Shown here one piece after another: positions 36,388 to 47,571 of a stretch of 64,000 nucleotides of DNA. Below the pieces are notes generated by a model. It saw only the letters and a program-made list of their open reading frames with translations. It did not search any database and was not told the origin of the DNA. Positions within the stretch are counted from its first letter, which is position 1. Each line of letters begins with the position of its first letter. The position numbers were made by a program, and so were the translations under genes. Source of the stretch: Chenopodium formosanum. Taxonomy: Eukaryota; Streptophyta; Magnoliopsida; Caryophyllales; Amaranthaceae. The DNA lies in the NCBI GenBank assembly GCA_024500155.1, contig CM044880.1, positions 3,410,001 through 3,474,000 on the forward strand, written 5' to 3'.

Positions 36388-39300
36388 ATGGAAGCCAATA
36401 GAGATGAGCCTGTAACGCCGGCGGGCCGGCTATTTCTACAGCCACACTTTAACCAAATAATCAACTGTGCGATTGGCTTCAAAGAACCTCTAAATATAGA
36501 GGCCATAAAAACAGATATCTCTAACTGTTTGATGGTAAAACACCCTAGATTTTGCAGCCTCTTAGTATTAGATGATCATGGAAGAGAATATTGGAGAAGA
36601 ACCCAAATCAACTTAGACGATCATATAATCATTCATCACAAAAACCCGGGTTTCGATTCCGATTCCAATTCTGAGGAAAAAATAGAAGAAAAGATCAATT
36701 CTTTGTTAGCAGATTTTGCAGTTTCTTCTCCTTTAAGTACAGATAAACCCTTATGGGAATTACACTTGATTAGTGAATTAAAATGTGTGATTCTTCGAAT
36801 TCATCATTCTTTAGGAGATGGGATTTCTCTAATGTCAATGTTTTTAGCTTCTTGTAAGAGATTAGATGGTATTAATGAAGTAGGTTTTACTGAGAAAAAC
36901 AGAGAAAACAGGGGAGATGCAAAAAAAGTGAGAAAAAGAGGTTTGTTGGATATTTTGAAGATTTTTTGGTGGACCATACTTTCTGTGATTGGGTTTTTTG
37001 GGAAATGTTTATGGGTTAGTGATACAAAGACCGCCGTAAGCGGCGGAGATGGGGTGGAGCTGTGGCCGAGGACGGCAGCAACTGCCAAATTTAGCCTTAA
37101 TGATATGAAAGCTGTCAAAGGTGCCATTCCTAATGCGGTAAGTACATCTCTTTTGCTTGATCACGCGAAATATGGCAATTATTTTAGGGAAGACTTTTCA
37201 ATGGCTCACAATTTTTGCAGTCATTATAACTCTAATAAATGAACGAATCCAAGTCCTTGAATTTAAACAGATAGTCTTATTCGTTGATTAATTTGACCAT
37301 TATTGGTCAAACTGAAGTGATCATGCCATCATCAGCCCATCACTTTTTTTTAGATTTTTTTTTTTCAATCCTTTATCTGTAAAATAAAATTACAATCTGA
37401 TTAGTGATAAAAATGGGAAAAAATTAAGTCACAAATTGATTATGGGAATAGAAAAAAAAAAAAAAACTATCTATATTTGAGGATGGGCTGATGGCATGAT
37501 TCAACTGAAAAAACTAATTCATGGTTCCATATTCAAACAATCTTAATCTACAAACCATCGAAATATCGAATTCAATTAGTATTCAGGATTCATGACATTT
37601 GCAAATTGCAATGTATACATAATCACATGAATAGGATAAAAAAATCTCCATAGATTAAATGAATTCACTGATTATTAAGTAATAAAAAAAGAAGGGGAAG
37701 GAGAAGGAGAAGGGGTCGTCAGTATTTTCCATTAATTAAAAATAAAATAGTCTAGTCAATAAAATAAAGGGTATAGATCTAATATTACGGAGTAATAATT
37801 AACGATTTGGATCAAAATATTAGGAGCTAGCTTCAACTAATTTACTATATATAGGTAGATGATGGCAAAAATTGTTATACTAAAATCAATGTGATAGTTT
37901 GTAATACAACATAACTTTGTTAATGGTACAAATTGCAACCAAGTTTAAAGCAACTTTATTAAGAAATTGTCTGTTACACAAAACTATTTGATCAAGATTA
38001 AGATTTTAAGATCCATATTTCTATTGCAATAGAAAGTCTATTTAGTTTGCATTGAACTATCCTTAATTAGAGTAGTCACATCGCTCGCATGTTATTTTAA
38101 CGCGGGCTATTTTGGACTCTTAGTGGACATGATTCAAAAATGCAACACAGAACTTAATTAATAGACATTATAATCAAAATATGAGATGTAATTTGTTGCC
38201 CTCAAATCAATACGATAATTTGCATTGCTATATCTTGCAGACCATCAACGACGTTCTATTTGGAATCATTTCATCAGGGTTTTCAAAATACTTGGATATT
38301 CGATCATCTCATGGTACGAAATAGCTCTTGTTCGTTACAATTTTTTACTCTGTATGTAATAAATCTAGCTTATTAGCCAGTGTGAAAGACTAGTTATCAT
38401 AGTGTAGAAACACAACATGAACCCAAGGACAATTCAAGATCAAGGCTCTCTAAAGGAAACAAGGTAGTTTAGTACTTAATTAGGCCTTGATTATCATCCC
38501 AAGGTCTTAACAATATGAGTTACAAACAATTGTCGAGAAATTTAGCTGATAGTCTCCAACAAGTATTTCATAATGTAGGAATTTTATTAACTAATTAATT
38601 CTCCCTCACCAAGCAGTAGTAGGGCAGGAGAGAGACGCCGTGATAGAAGAGTTGCCCTGAGTCCCTGAATGCAGGGCATTGAGGCATACAGCACACAGTC
38701 ATAGACATATTAACTAAAATCGGACTGTTTGTGTGCATTAGCTTTGCAGGAAGGGCTTAAGATTACAGGAATAGCTATGGTTAATTTGAGGAAACAACCT
38801 GGATTACAGGTGATTTACAAAGTTTAATTTCTTATAATTAAGTAACACTGTGACGATGAAGCTTAACACATGATTTTTTATTGCATAATTAACTAGGAAA
38901 TGTCGAAGTTGATGGAAGATAATTCTAGAGCTAGATGGGGTAATCAATTTGGAATGATTCTGTTGCCTATATATTGTCATACAAAAGATCCAGATCCTCT
39001 AAATTATGTAAAGAGAGCTAAGGTGATGATCGATCGAAAGAAACAATCATTGGAGGCTCATTTTTCATACAATATAGGGAACTTAGCAATGTCCCTCCTT
39101 GGACCAAAGGTAAGGTTCACCAAAACAATAGTTCTAACTTAAATATTAATGCTTGTGACGATATGATGATAAAACAATTAGATTGTAATTGACACTAGTA
39201 CTTCAGTATGCCAGCATACTTAATCACAGGATTCTTTGCAATACGACGTTCACAATCTCAAACATGGTCGGTCCAGAAGAAGAATTGATGTTTGCTGACA

Positions 39301-39650
39301 ACCCCATCACCTATATTAGACCAACATCCTCTAGCTTACCTCATGTAAGTTCTCTATTTGTCAAAACCTTATATATGTATAAAGATTCTTGGATTAAATT
39401 ATACTTCTTCCATTCCTTAATTTATTACAGTATTATACCCATGGTATATAAATTAAATTAAGTTGGTACACGGTTAGTTTGATCGATGTTGGTTTGGTAA
39501 ATGTAGGCGATAACAATGCATATGGTGAGTTATGCGGGAATGGCTAATATGCAAATCTTAGTAGCAAAAGAGATTGTCCCAGATCCACGATTTCTGGCTA
39601 AATGCTTTGAAGATGGTTTGCTTGAAATGAAGAATGCAGTTATCTTGTAG
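36388..39650 (+). CDS. WSD-c: wax ester synthase/diacylglycerol acyltransferase
   Basis: This complete WSD1-type acyltransferase has exons 36388-37137, 38241-38313, 38742-38809, 38897-39109, 39207-39344 and 39507-39650, giving 461 residues, the shortest in the cluster. All junctions are GT-AG and in frame. The N-terminal part carries the catalytic HHSLGDG at 139-145 and a hydrophobic stretch (about 190-210). The C-terminal domain shows TINDVLFGIISSGFSKY, VNLRKQPGLQ, WGNQFGMILLPI, SNMVGPEEELMF and SYAGMANMQILVAKE. It is the least similar of the intact copies to its neighbours. The window gives no evidence for its substrate. Confidence 0.91.
37318..37503. mobile_element. small MITE in WSD-c intron 1
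   Basis: The ends are inverted (tgatcatgccatcatcagcc and ggctgatggcatgattca). About 186 bp, AT-rich inside. 'aactgaa' just outside both ends may be the target duplication. Confidence 0.65.
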
Positions 39651-40715
39651 TCATTAAATGACGATTAACCAACAGATTATTGATGAGTAGATAGGTGTTA
39701 TGGATTCGATTCATACGAAATGTGTGTGATTGATCCTAGAGGATGCCATATTAAACTGCTGAAAAAAATGCTTATTATGAATTTCTTTTACTCCTTATAT
39801 GTGTGATCTGATCTCATTTCGTTTCTCATTCCTCCACTACAGTCTACAGGTTTGTTTCGTAATGTCTAGTATGCGACAGTTTACAATGTAACCATTAACT
39901 AATAAATAAAGAATTGCATGCTTTAAGAGACAGAGAAAGACATATACTACGCATATACTTTATTAGTATTTAAAAACTATAACCAAGAAACTAAGAAAGA
40001 CACATGTCCTCATCCATTCTATTACATTTCTCTAACCATAGTGCCACATGTTATCTTACACTATTAATTTTTTATTACACTATTTTTTAAAATTCTTTCA
40101 TTAAACTTATACTTCATCTTTCATACACACTTCATCTCTTCATCTTCATCTCTCCCCTTTAATTAAACCTTTTCCTATTCTCTCTTTAATTTTAGCCCTT
40201 CCACCTTCTATTTAAGCCTCTTTTTCGATTAAAGTTCCAAAATTTTAATTTCTTTAATCATGTTTCCGATTACATATTATACCCTATAATGACTTATTGA
40301 TATTTCCTCACTTATCTCTCAATACAATTTTATATGAATAACTCGTGCATTGCACGGGCCAGAAGGCTAGTTAATAGTAAAATGCAACCAATTATTGTGG
40401 CCTTGTGGATTGTCTCGATGGGAAAACAAGAAAGACATATTAACATTTTATTATTATTATTATTTATTTTTTTACATGAACTTATAACAAAAAACAACTG
40501 TTGTAATTCTTAATTAAGTCTTTATCCTTCTTCCTCCACCATTAAAACTCCCTCCATTATTGAAAAGCTTCCTGCTTTTTCCTCCAAGCTTCCCCGATCT
40601 CCACCCACTGCACCTTCCTCTGTCGTAAACAAAAACCCTATGAATGAAGGGTGAATATAAGGGTATGTTCAACCCTAAAGGATAACTAGGCATGGTCAAC
40701 CCCAAACGAAAACCC
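39651..40715. other. intergenic DNA with a Helitron-type 3' end
   Basis: No gene is seen. At 40343-40370 the sequence cgtgcattgcacg (hairpin) is followed by CTAG and then T, the signature of a Helitron 3' terminus. The 5' end is not certain. Confidence 0.5.
40343..40371 (+). mobile_element. Helitron-like 3' terminus
   Basis: The hairpin CGTGC-ATT-GCACG ends about 12 bases before CTAG, with T following. A similar but complete element is at 51896-52278. Upstream border unknown. Confidence 0.55.
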
Positions 40716-41884
40716 TGTTGAAGCTTATAAGTTTTGATGATGATGAACTTAAACTAAAGCAAACTCAACTAAAGGTTTACAAGTGCTTAAGTACAGGAGA
40801 AATGGACCTTGGTGAAGGAAGAACATCTTGTATTATGAAGACTTTAAGAATCTTTAAAGAGTTAATCAATAGAAGAAGAGTTCTCTAACAAGAACTAAAT
40901 TCCTTAACAGGAATGTTCTCTAACAGGAACTTGAAGGTTGTAAGTTGAAGACAGTAAGTTCCACAAGGAACTTAGGCTGCGAAGTTCCAGTTGTGAACTG
41001 GAGACCAAGTGACAGCAGGAACTTATTCCTGGCCTGCGTGAAGCCCAAGATATTCAGAATTACAGAAGCGCGGCATTGAGATATTAATTTAGTTAAGATT
41101 TTATCTTCTAGATTTATTGTTAAATATGTTAATAAGATATGCATTAAATCTATTAGAGACGTGACAAGATAATTTGGCAAAAAGATAAAATTGGAAAAAT
41201 ATAAAAAGATAGATTTTGGAAAAAAAAATTTGTTTTAATTTATTTTCCTAAAATCAGTTGCAAAACGATATTATTCTCTAACATATATCTTCTTGTATTT
41301 TTCGGAAAAGATTTTTCTTTAACAAAATGATTTACCAAATCGTATTTAGAGATAAGGAAAGTTAACATCTTTATCTTTTGAAAACCTACTTTCTATACAA
41401 GTTATACTTGTATAAATAGTAGAGGTAAAACTGCTTTCGATTTTTGTAAGTTTATGCGTGAAGAAAAAACTTGTGAGCTTTATCAAAGTGTAAGTTTGCC
41501 AAGCTTTATCTTGTCATATTAGTTTCGGGTTTTATGCATAGCTTGCCTAACATATTCTAGACATATTATTTACTGTAATTGATTGGGCATTTAGGTGAGA
41601 GTGTATGAGATTTATTATCACATACAGTAGAAGTTATTTTGTAAAAAGAGTGCATTGGTACGATGAGAGTACGAGTGAATTCAAGTCAAGGGATTTGAGT
41701 TGGGTAGGATTGAGTCTTACCGTGCTACAAGTTCTAGTTGGAACTTGTGTTTAAAGGTTTCCTCGTAAAATTGTGTGTGCACTATAAAGTTCCTTTTATA
41801 TTCTGTTTTAAATTTGCAAAAGTAGTCACTAGGAACTTAACTACAATTCACCCCCCCCTCTTGTAGTATTCGTTTCAACTAACA
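40716..41884 (+). mobile_element. solo LTR (1,169 bp) with 5-bp TSD
   Basis: The element starts TGTTGAAGCTTATAAG and ends TTTCAACTAACA, so it obeys TG...CA. A perfect 5-base duplication, AACCC, lies on both sides (40711-40715 and 41885-41889). Near the 3' end is 'aattcacccccccctcttgt', a pattern common in plant Ty1-copia LTRs. 'cttgtataaatagtag' at about 41408 is a TATA candidate. No internal region remains, so it is a product of LTR-LTR recombination. Confidence 0.82.
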
Positions 41885-42395
41885 AACCCTATAATGAAAG
41901 GTGAAAATTTGTATTATTTTGTTTAAAACTTACATGAAAAATATCACGATTGATTAACAATAGAGCGGCGAATTGATTGGTCAATCTTGGAGTCATTCTA
42001 GACTCTCAATTGACTATTATATTATCATTGTTGTTCGGTAAGAGTTAAGTCATATGCTAGACTCTCAATTGACTAGTCCCTTTGCGGTTTAGCTTTATTT
42101 GTTTTTGTTTGTTTTTTTTTGTTTCTTTCTTGAACTCGATTTGTTTTTGCTTTTCTTTCTTGGTTTTTAAATAGTTGATTAAAAAAAACACATGAAAAAT
42201 ATTGTTCGAAAAAACAATATTCAAATTAACATAAATACTTTATGCAGTTAAATGATGCAAAATATTTTAAATAACATGCCCATACGGAATAATAACATAT
42301 AATCAATTTAAAATAACATAAATAATTAATTAATAAATAGTTACATCAAAATAACATGAAATGTACACAATTTGAAGTACCTTGTGCATGCATGG

Positions 42396-42706
42396 TACTC
42401 CATACCTGATACCCCTTTCGTTTTTAAATACTTGCTCTATTTCTCTATGTGCGGAGTTTTTGGAGAAATTGGAGAAGTAATAAAATATGTAGGTAGTGGG
42501 ATTGGTGGAAGAATAAAAAATTGTAAAAACCTAGAAATAGTGGAGAAAAGTGAAGGAAGGAGAATATGGAATTAATATTGTTGGATCCACTTGGTGAGAG
42601 AAATTAATTAAATATTGTAAAAACTTTTCAAATAAGAAAATGGAACAAATATTTAAAAACGGCCGGAAAAGAAAAGTGTAGCAATTATTTAAAAATGGAA
42701 GGAGTA
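42396..42706. mobile_element. ~311-bp MITE with tactcc ends
   Basis: The left end reads tactcc...cgtttttaaatacttgctc. The right, reversed, reads tactccttccatttttaaataattgct. Gene-free interior. A second, partial copy of the right arm lies at about 42820-42880. Confidence 0.6.
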
Positions 42707-43082
42707 CCTTGCAGGTGTGTTAAATGAATGTGTATGGTCCAATGGTTCATAGTATAAATTATGAACATCACAGTTGGTAGATATGAAATTAAAAGCTTTC
42801 CAAATATGGTAAAGGAGCAATTATTTAAAATGGTCGGAAATGAAAAATGGAACAAGTATTCAAATATGGAAGGAGTATAATATAATGTATCACGAGTAGT
42901 ATGAAAAAAAAAAAAAAAAATTGTCATCTAGGGTGCTATACTCGTTTAGTTGCAATATAAAAATTAATTTCACATGGTAATTTACAATTCATGAGAAATT
43001 ATTTCCCTCTCCAAATTTCTAGGAAATTGCTTTAATTTGTTTGGTTGGACATGCTATTTGTGAACATTAAAATATTTAAAAT

Positions 43083-43094
43083 ATTGGTTGGACC

Positions 43095-43128
<34 letters not shown>

Positions 43129-43152
43129 CCTGAGGCAATTGGTTGGACCTAC
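43083..43152 (-). mobile_element. poly(A) micro-retroinsertion with 15-bp TSD
   Basis: A perfect duplication, attggttggacctac (43083-43097 and 43138-43152), flanks only a ~31-base T tract plus cctgaggca. On the minus strand this is a 9-base stub followed by poly(A). Confidence 0.75.
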
Positions 43153-44118
43153 ATAAAATTGATGCAACCAAAATAAATTATGATTTGTAAACATTAAAAA
43201 AAACCACATTTTATTTTTTTATTTTTTTTTAGGAAAATGATATTCAAAGATTTGGTAGATATTTTATATTTTGCATACATTGAACTTAATGATAAGCCCC
43301 ACGTACTAACGAGTGACTTGTGTAGAAAATAGCCCCACTATTTCGTGCTGCACGTTTTTAGCTTTGTCGAGTTGTGCGTTGTATCTTTGCAATTTTCATT
43401 ATGTAGATTGATACTTATGAACAAGAAAAGAATGTAATTTAGCAATTTTGAATTTATTAAAGTGAATATATATAATTTATTATCAACAATTAATGAATAC
43501 ACACAATAACATGTTTGGAATAAAATTTAAACGACTTTAATATAAAACGCATGATATGTTTGAGGAAAAAACAATACATTATAAGTAAAATTATGTGGTG
43601 GCTTGTAGAATGTGTAGGTTGATATTTCTCTATAATTTTGTAATTGTATAATTTGGACCTTTGCACTATTTATAAAATTTACTTTGACTAATTATTGTAA
43701 TTTATCCGTAAAGAAAAAAACATAATCATGTAAGTTTTAGTTGGCTTCATCTCAATTTTTAGTTTTTAAATATCAACTTTTTATAATTTTTACAAAAATA
43801 CAATTAAATACTTCGTATATTAGTAGGACCAAAGTATTGCATTGACGGGCGTAAAATGATAAATGGTGCAATTAAAAAATGAAGGAAGTAATTTATATTG
43901 AAAATGTTATATATAACCCTAAAAGCCATGTATAAGCAGCAAAAAGTTGAAAGTTTTTTTTTTTTTTTAAATAAAAAAAATGCTAAAAGTTGAAAGTATT
44001 GATGAAATATATTCATTAATTGCATCCATTTAGACGTGATTTTGTCATACATTCTTAAATTAATACAATATCAAATAAGGAAAAATAAGAGGTCGGAGAG
44101 TCGAAGAGAGTATACCCG

Positions 44119-44300
44119 AATGTAGATGCCCCAACTAAAAACAAAAGAATCTTCTCTATTTAAGCAAAGTACCACTAGTTAACCACTTTAATCCCAGTGT
44201 CCCACCCTACACCTTTGCACCTTCTCCTAATCGAGACAACAAATAATTTTTCACATTGTCTCAACTTCTAAAACTTTCAATTATAGTTATTAATTTATCC
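44119..44300 (+). promoter_or_regulatory. WSD-d upstream block shared with WSD-e
   Basis: Blocks such as tgtagatgcccc, caaaagaatcttctctat, ccctacacc, ccttctcctaat and cattgtctcaacttctaaaa occur in the same order upstream of WSD-e (53209-53370). They could be promoter and leader left from the duplication. 'ctatttaagc' is a weak TATA candidate. Confidence 0.45.
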
Positions 44301-44815
44301 GTACTTCGATATGAACTACCAAAAAGGAAGCCATATTTCCGGTGACCCTCCAACGCCGATAACCCGGGTAAGCATCCACCCTAAGCACAACCATGTAATC
44401 CATTGCGTCTTAGGGTTCAAGAACCCTATCGACGTAAACACCCTTAAAGACGAGTTATCCAACTCCGTCATGATCAAAATACCACGTTTCTTAAGCCTAC
44501 TAGTTGTGGATAAAAACAATGGTACTGAATATTGGAAAAAAACCGATGTTAACCTAGATGACCACATCTTCATCCATGATGATGATGATGATGATGGTGA
44601 ACCACCAATGTCCGATGATGATGCCATCAACGCGTACTTGGCAGACATAGCCTTATCACCACCCATGAGCTTGGACAAACCATTATGGGAGCTACACATC
44701 ATGCATAAGCAGGCCCGTATCTGAGCCGGGGCAACCGGGGCGGCTGCCCAGGGCCCCCAAACAGAGAATTTTTAATGTTATAAATAATATTGGATCCTCA
44801 TATTACTATTACATG

Positions 44816-44912
44816 TTAGTGTAGCTTAGTGGTAAAAACATTTTGTGAATCCACACATTCCCCTGATGTCACGGGTTCGAGCTTCAAATTGCCACATTTT
44901 TTTTTTCCTTTT
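44816..44912 (+). mobile_element. tRNA-like (SINE-type) segment nested in the hAT element
   Basis: TAGCTTAGTGG at 44822-44832 fits the pol III A box and GGTTCGA at 44874-44880 fits the B box, about 50 bases apart. A T-rich tail follows at 44896. No clear flanking duplication, so SINE origin is a suggestion. Confidence 0.5.
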
Positions 44913-45063
44913 TCTCTCTTTATTACTTTAAACCCATCTCTAAGTAAGACCCATAAAAATTAAATACGGACTACTACAACATATTTTCTAAATATTTGAA
45001 CTTTATAACTTAAGCCATAAATTAATTGTAGTTCTTTTCATATACTAATTTGGTAAGTTAATT

Positions 45064-45110
45064 ATTTTACTATCGTATATTTTTTTTTTGAAAGACATTT
45101 TACTATCGTA
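45064..45110 (-). mobile_element. poly(A) micro-retroinsertion with 14-bp TSD
   Basis: attttactatcgta occurs at 45064-45077 and 45097-45110. The insert between them is only 19 bases: ta, a T run and gaaagac. It lies inside the hAT element. Confidence 0.7.
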
Positions 45111-47283
45111 GCTAGTATACTTAACTTTCTTTATTTTTAATATAGTTGCACCCAAATATTGGGAATATAGTAAATTTAAAAAAGATTCTCGTAATAGATT
45201 CTCAACATATTTTTAATCTATTAACGTATCTACATAGAGTGAATGATTTCTTCTATTTCATGAATTCGTGTATTATATTCCATTTACACTAATGATATAG
45301 TACAGACCTTCGTTTCCGAAAGTTTTGTACACTTACTATTTAACAGACTCTATAGCGATATTAAACCATTCATTATCTAATTTTATACGTGAAAAAATTA
45401 TTATAATTCAATATTTGAAAAATATAAATAGAGACACGTCTAACAAGATGCCACATTATTATATTTAAAAGTATACAATAATGAGAATTTATGGTAAATA
45501 ATTTTTAACCAAATTGGAAACATATTCCAAAGTGTCAAAATTTTTTAGTAATTTAATTTAATGGAGGTAGTAATTGGATTTTTATAAGCTTTTCTTTCTA
45601 AATAGATAAACTAAATTAGACAATTTGTTCAAAATACTCATGTTAAAAAGAATTTTTCTTTATATACAAGTATTAAACAAAATTATTGTTATGCACTTAT
45701 GTTTATAGGGCCCCAATATATTAGTTCGCCCTGGGCCTCCGAAATCTCAGAAACGGCCCTGTGCATAAGCATAAGTGCTCAATATTGAGAGTACACCATG
45801 CAATAGCTGATGGCATGTCATTGATGTCATTGCTATGGACCATGGGTAATAACTCATCAATTCGACGTGTGAGCGATGGCAAGCAACTTCATCATGATGC
45901 TCTAAATCATCCAATAGTTATGTCAAGTAATAATGACCAAAGTTTAAGGAAGAAAGGGAGCATTAAAAAAATGGGATTATGGGAAGGTTTGATGTATATT
46001 TGGGTTAGCTTGGTTTTAGTGTTGAAGTTTGTAGTAAGGTCTTTGTGGGTGAAAGATAAAAAGTCTGTGATTAGTGGAATTGAAGGGGTGGAGCTTTGGC
46101 CAAGAAAGGTGGTTACTGCCAAGTTTCAAATTAGTGACATGAAGACTATCAAAAATGCCATCCCAAATGCTGTAAGACTCTACTTAATTATTATGAAATT
46201 TTTATTACATGAGTATGTTGCTTTCATGATATTATTGCATCAATCTAATTAAGTTCATACATTTTATGCTTTTTTTAATTTAAAAAAAAAAAATACCTTA
46301 CATGACTACATGAGTGCTTGTTTGATTATGCTAGCGGCCTCCTTTTTCTAATATAAAAAAAATGAGGAAGCGTTGATAGACGGCTTATAATTTCAAAATC
46401 TATCATTTATAAAAAGGCATACGACATCTACAAATTAAATAAAAGCTAAATTTACCAAATACATAAAAATAAATCAAACAAAAATTTTCTTCATTGAAGC
46501 CACGATTTTTTTATTAAATCTTGCACTGTGGTATAACCCTCGCACATATCGCTACAATATACAACCTTTTCTGAAATACAATCTAATGACACTTTGCAGC
46601 CAAGAAGATTAATTTCATCTTATTCATTTAAATGCATTTGAAAACTTGACAACCTTTGTAATTTCGTCGTATGATTCTTTACCAACAAATCAGTTAAAGG
46701 GCAGAAGAAGATTGATTTTTTTATGAACTCTAACTATAAGTCATTTCCTAAGAGGAATGAACAATCACACCAACGACCAACTACTTCAATAGAGGGAGAT
46801 CAATGTATCTACACTACTCATGTAGATTTATTGATATCAATAATGAAAATTAAAGAAAAACAATGAGAATGGGTTAGAAATAGTCTAATTTTCGAAGAAA
46901 TTAAACTATTTTTGTCCTAACGGCCAAAATAATATTAAACCCTAAGCTAGAGAAGAAGAGGAGGAGGAGAAGGGGGAAAGAGAACGACTAGGGTTTTTTC
47001 TTCCTTAGATCCTTAGAGGTAATAACTCTGTCATTTGGTGTAATTAGTTCTTAATCGTTTTTATTATTTTCTTTTTTTAGCTTGTAAAGGGTACATTGCT
47101 TTTTTCATTTTAAATATTCTTTAAAAAAAAAAAAAAAAACATATTTTCATTTGCATGTTAGCGTTCTCCAATTTACAACTTATACCATTAATATCTCTAG
47201 TTTTGTATCACGAAGTCATGGTGAAATTAATAAAAAATTGATATTATGAAAATACAAATTGCAATAACTACCCTAACTATAAG

Positions 47284-47571
47284 TGTAATGATATATGTAA
47301 CCATTAGAGCTGCATATAAGCATTAAATAAACTCTTAAAAATTGTTAAAATTTAGGAATTTATGACAAAAACATGCGTAGATCAGTGTAATCATATCGGT
47401 GCTTATATTTTCTAAATATACGCGTAGATTATTAGTATATTGATGTAAAGAAGTAAAGATTTTGAAAAAAGTAAAACAATTACACTGATTTCTGTGTGTT
47501 TTGTCATAATATACTAAATTTAAACATTTTTTAAGAGTGTATTTAATGCTTATATGCATATAGCATTACCC
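47284..47571. mobile_element. MITE-like inverted repeat, copy B (WSD-d intron 1)
   Basis: The left arm has tgcatataagcattaaat..actcttaaaaa and the right arm its reverse complement. Both contain tttatgacaaaa/ttttgtcataa and cagtgtaat/attacactga, so the arms pair over about 110 bases. Family shared with 28190-28458. Confidence 0.7.

Larger units (their letters stand above)
41890..44310. other. intergenic DNA upstream of WSD-d
   Basis: It holds a MITE (42396-42706), a poly-T retro-insertion (43083-43152) and a promoter block (44110-44300) shared with WSD-e. No other gene is seen. Confidence 0.5.
44710..45761. mobile_element. non-autonomous hAT element, 8-bp TSD
   Basis: The inverted ends are CAGGCCCGTATCTGAG and, reversed, CAGGGCCGTTTCTGAG (two mismatches in 16). 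The target duplication is tgcataag (44702-44709 and 45762-45769). CAGG-type ends and 8-bp duplications define the hAT superfamily. The paralogue WSD-e has the empty site, atgcataagcataag, which confirms both borders. No transposase is encoded. The interior carries a tRNA-like promoter (44822-44882) and a poly-T insertion with its own duplication (45064-45110). Confidence 0.92.
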
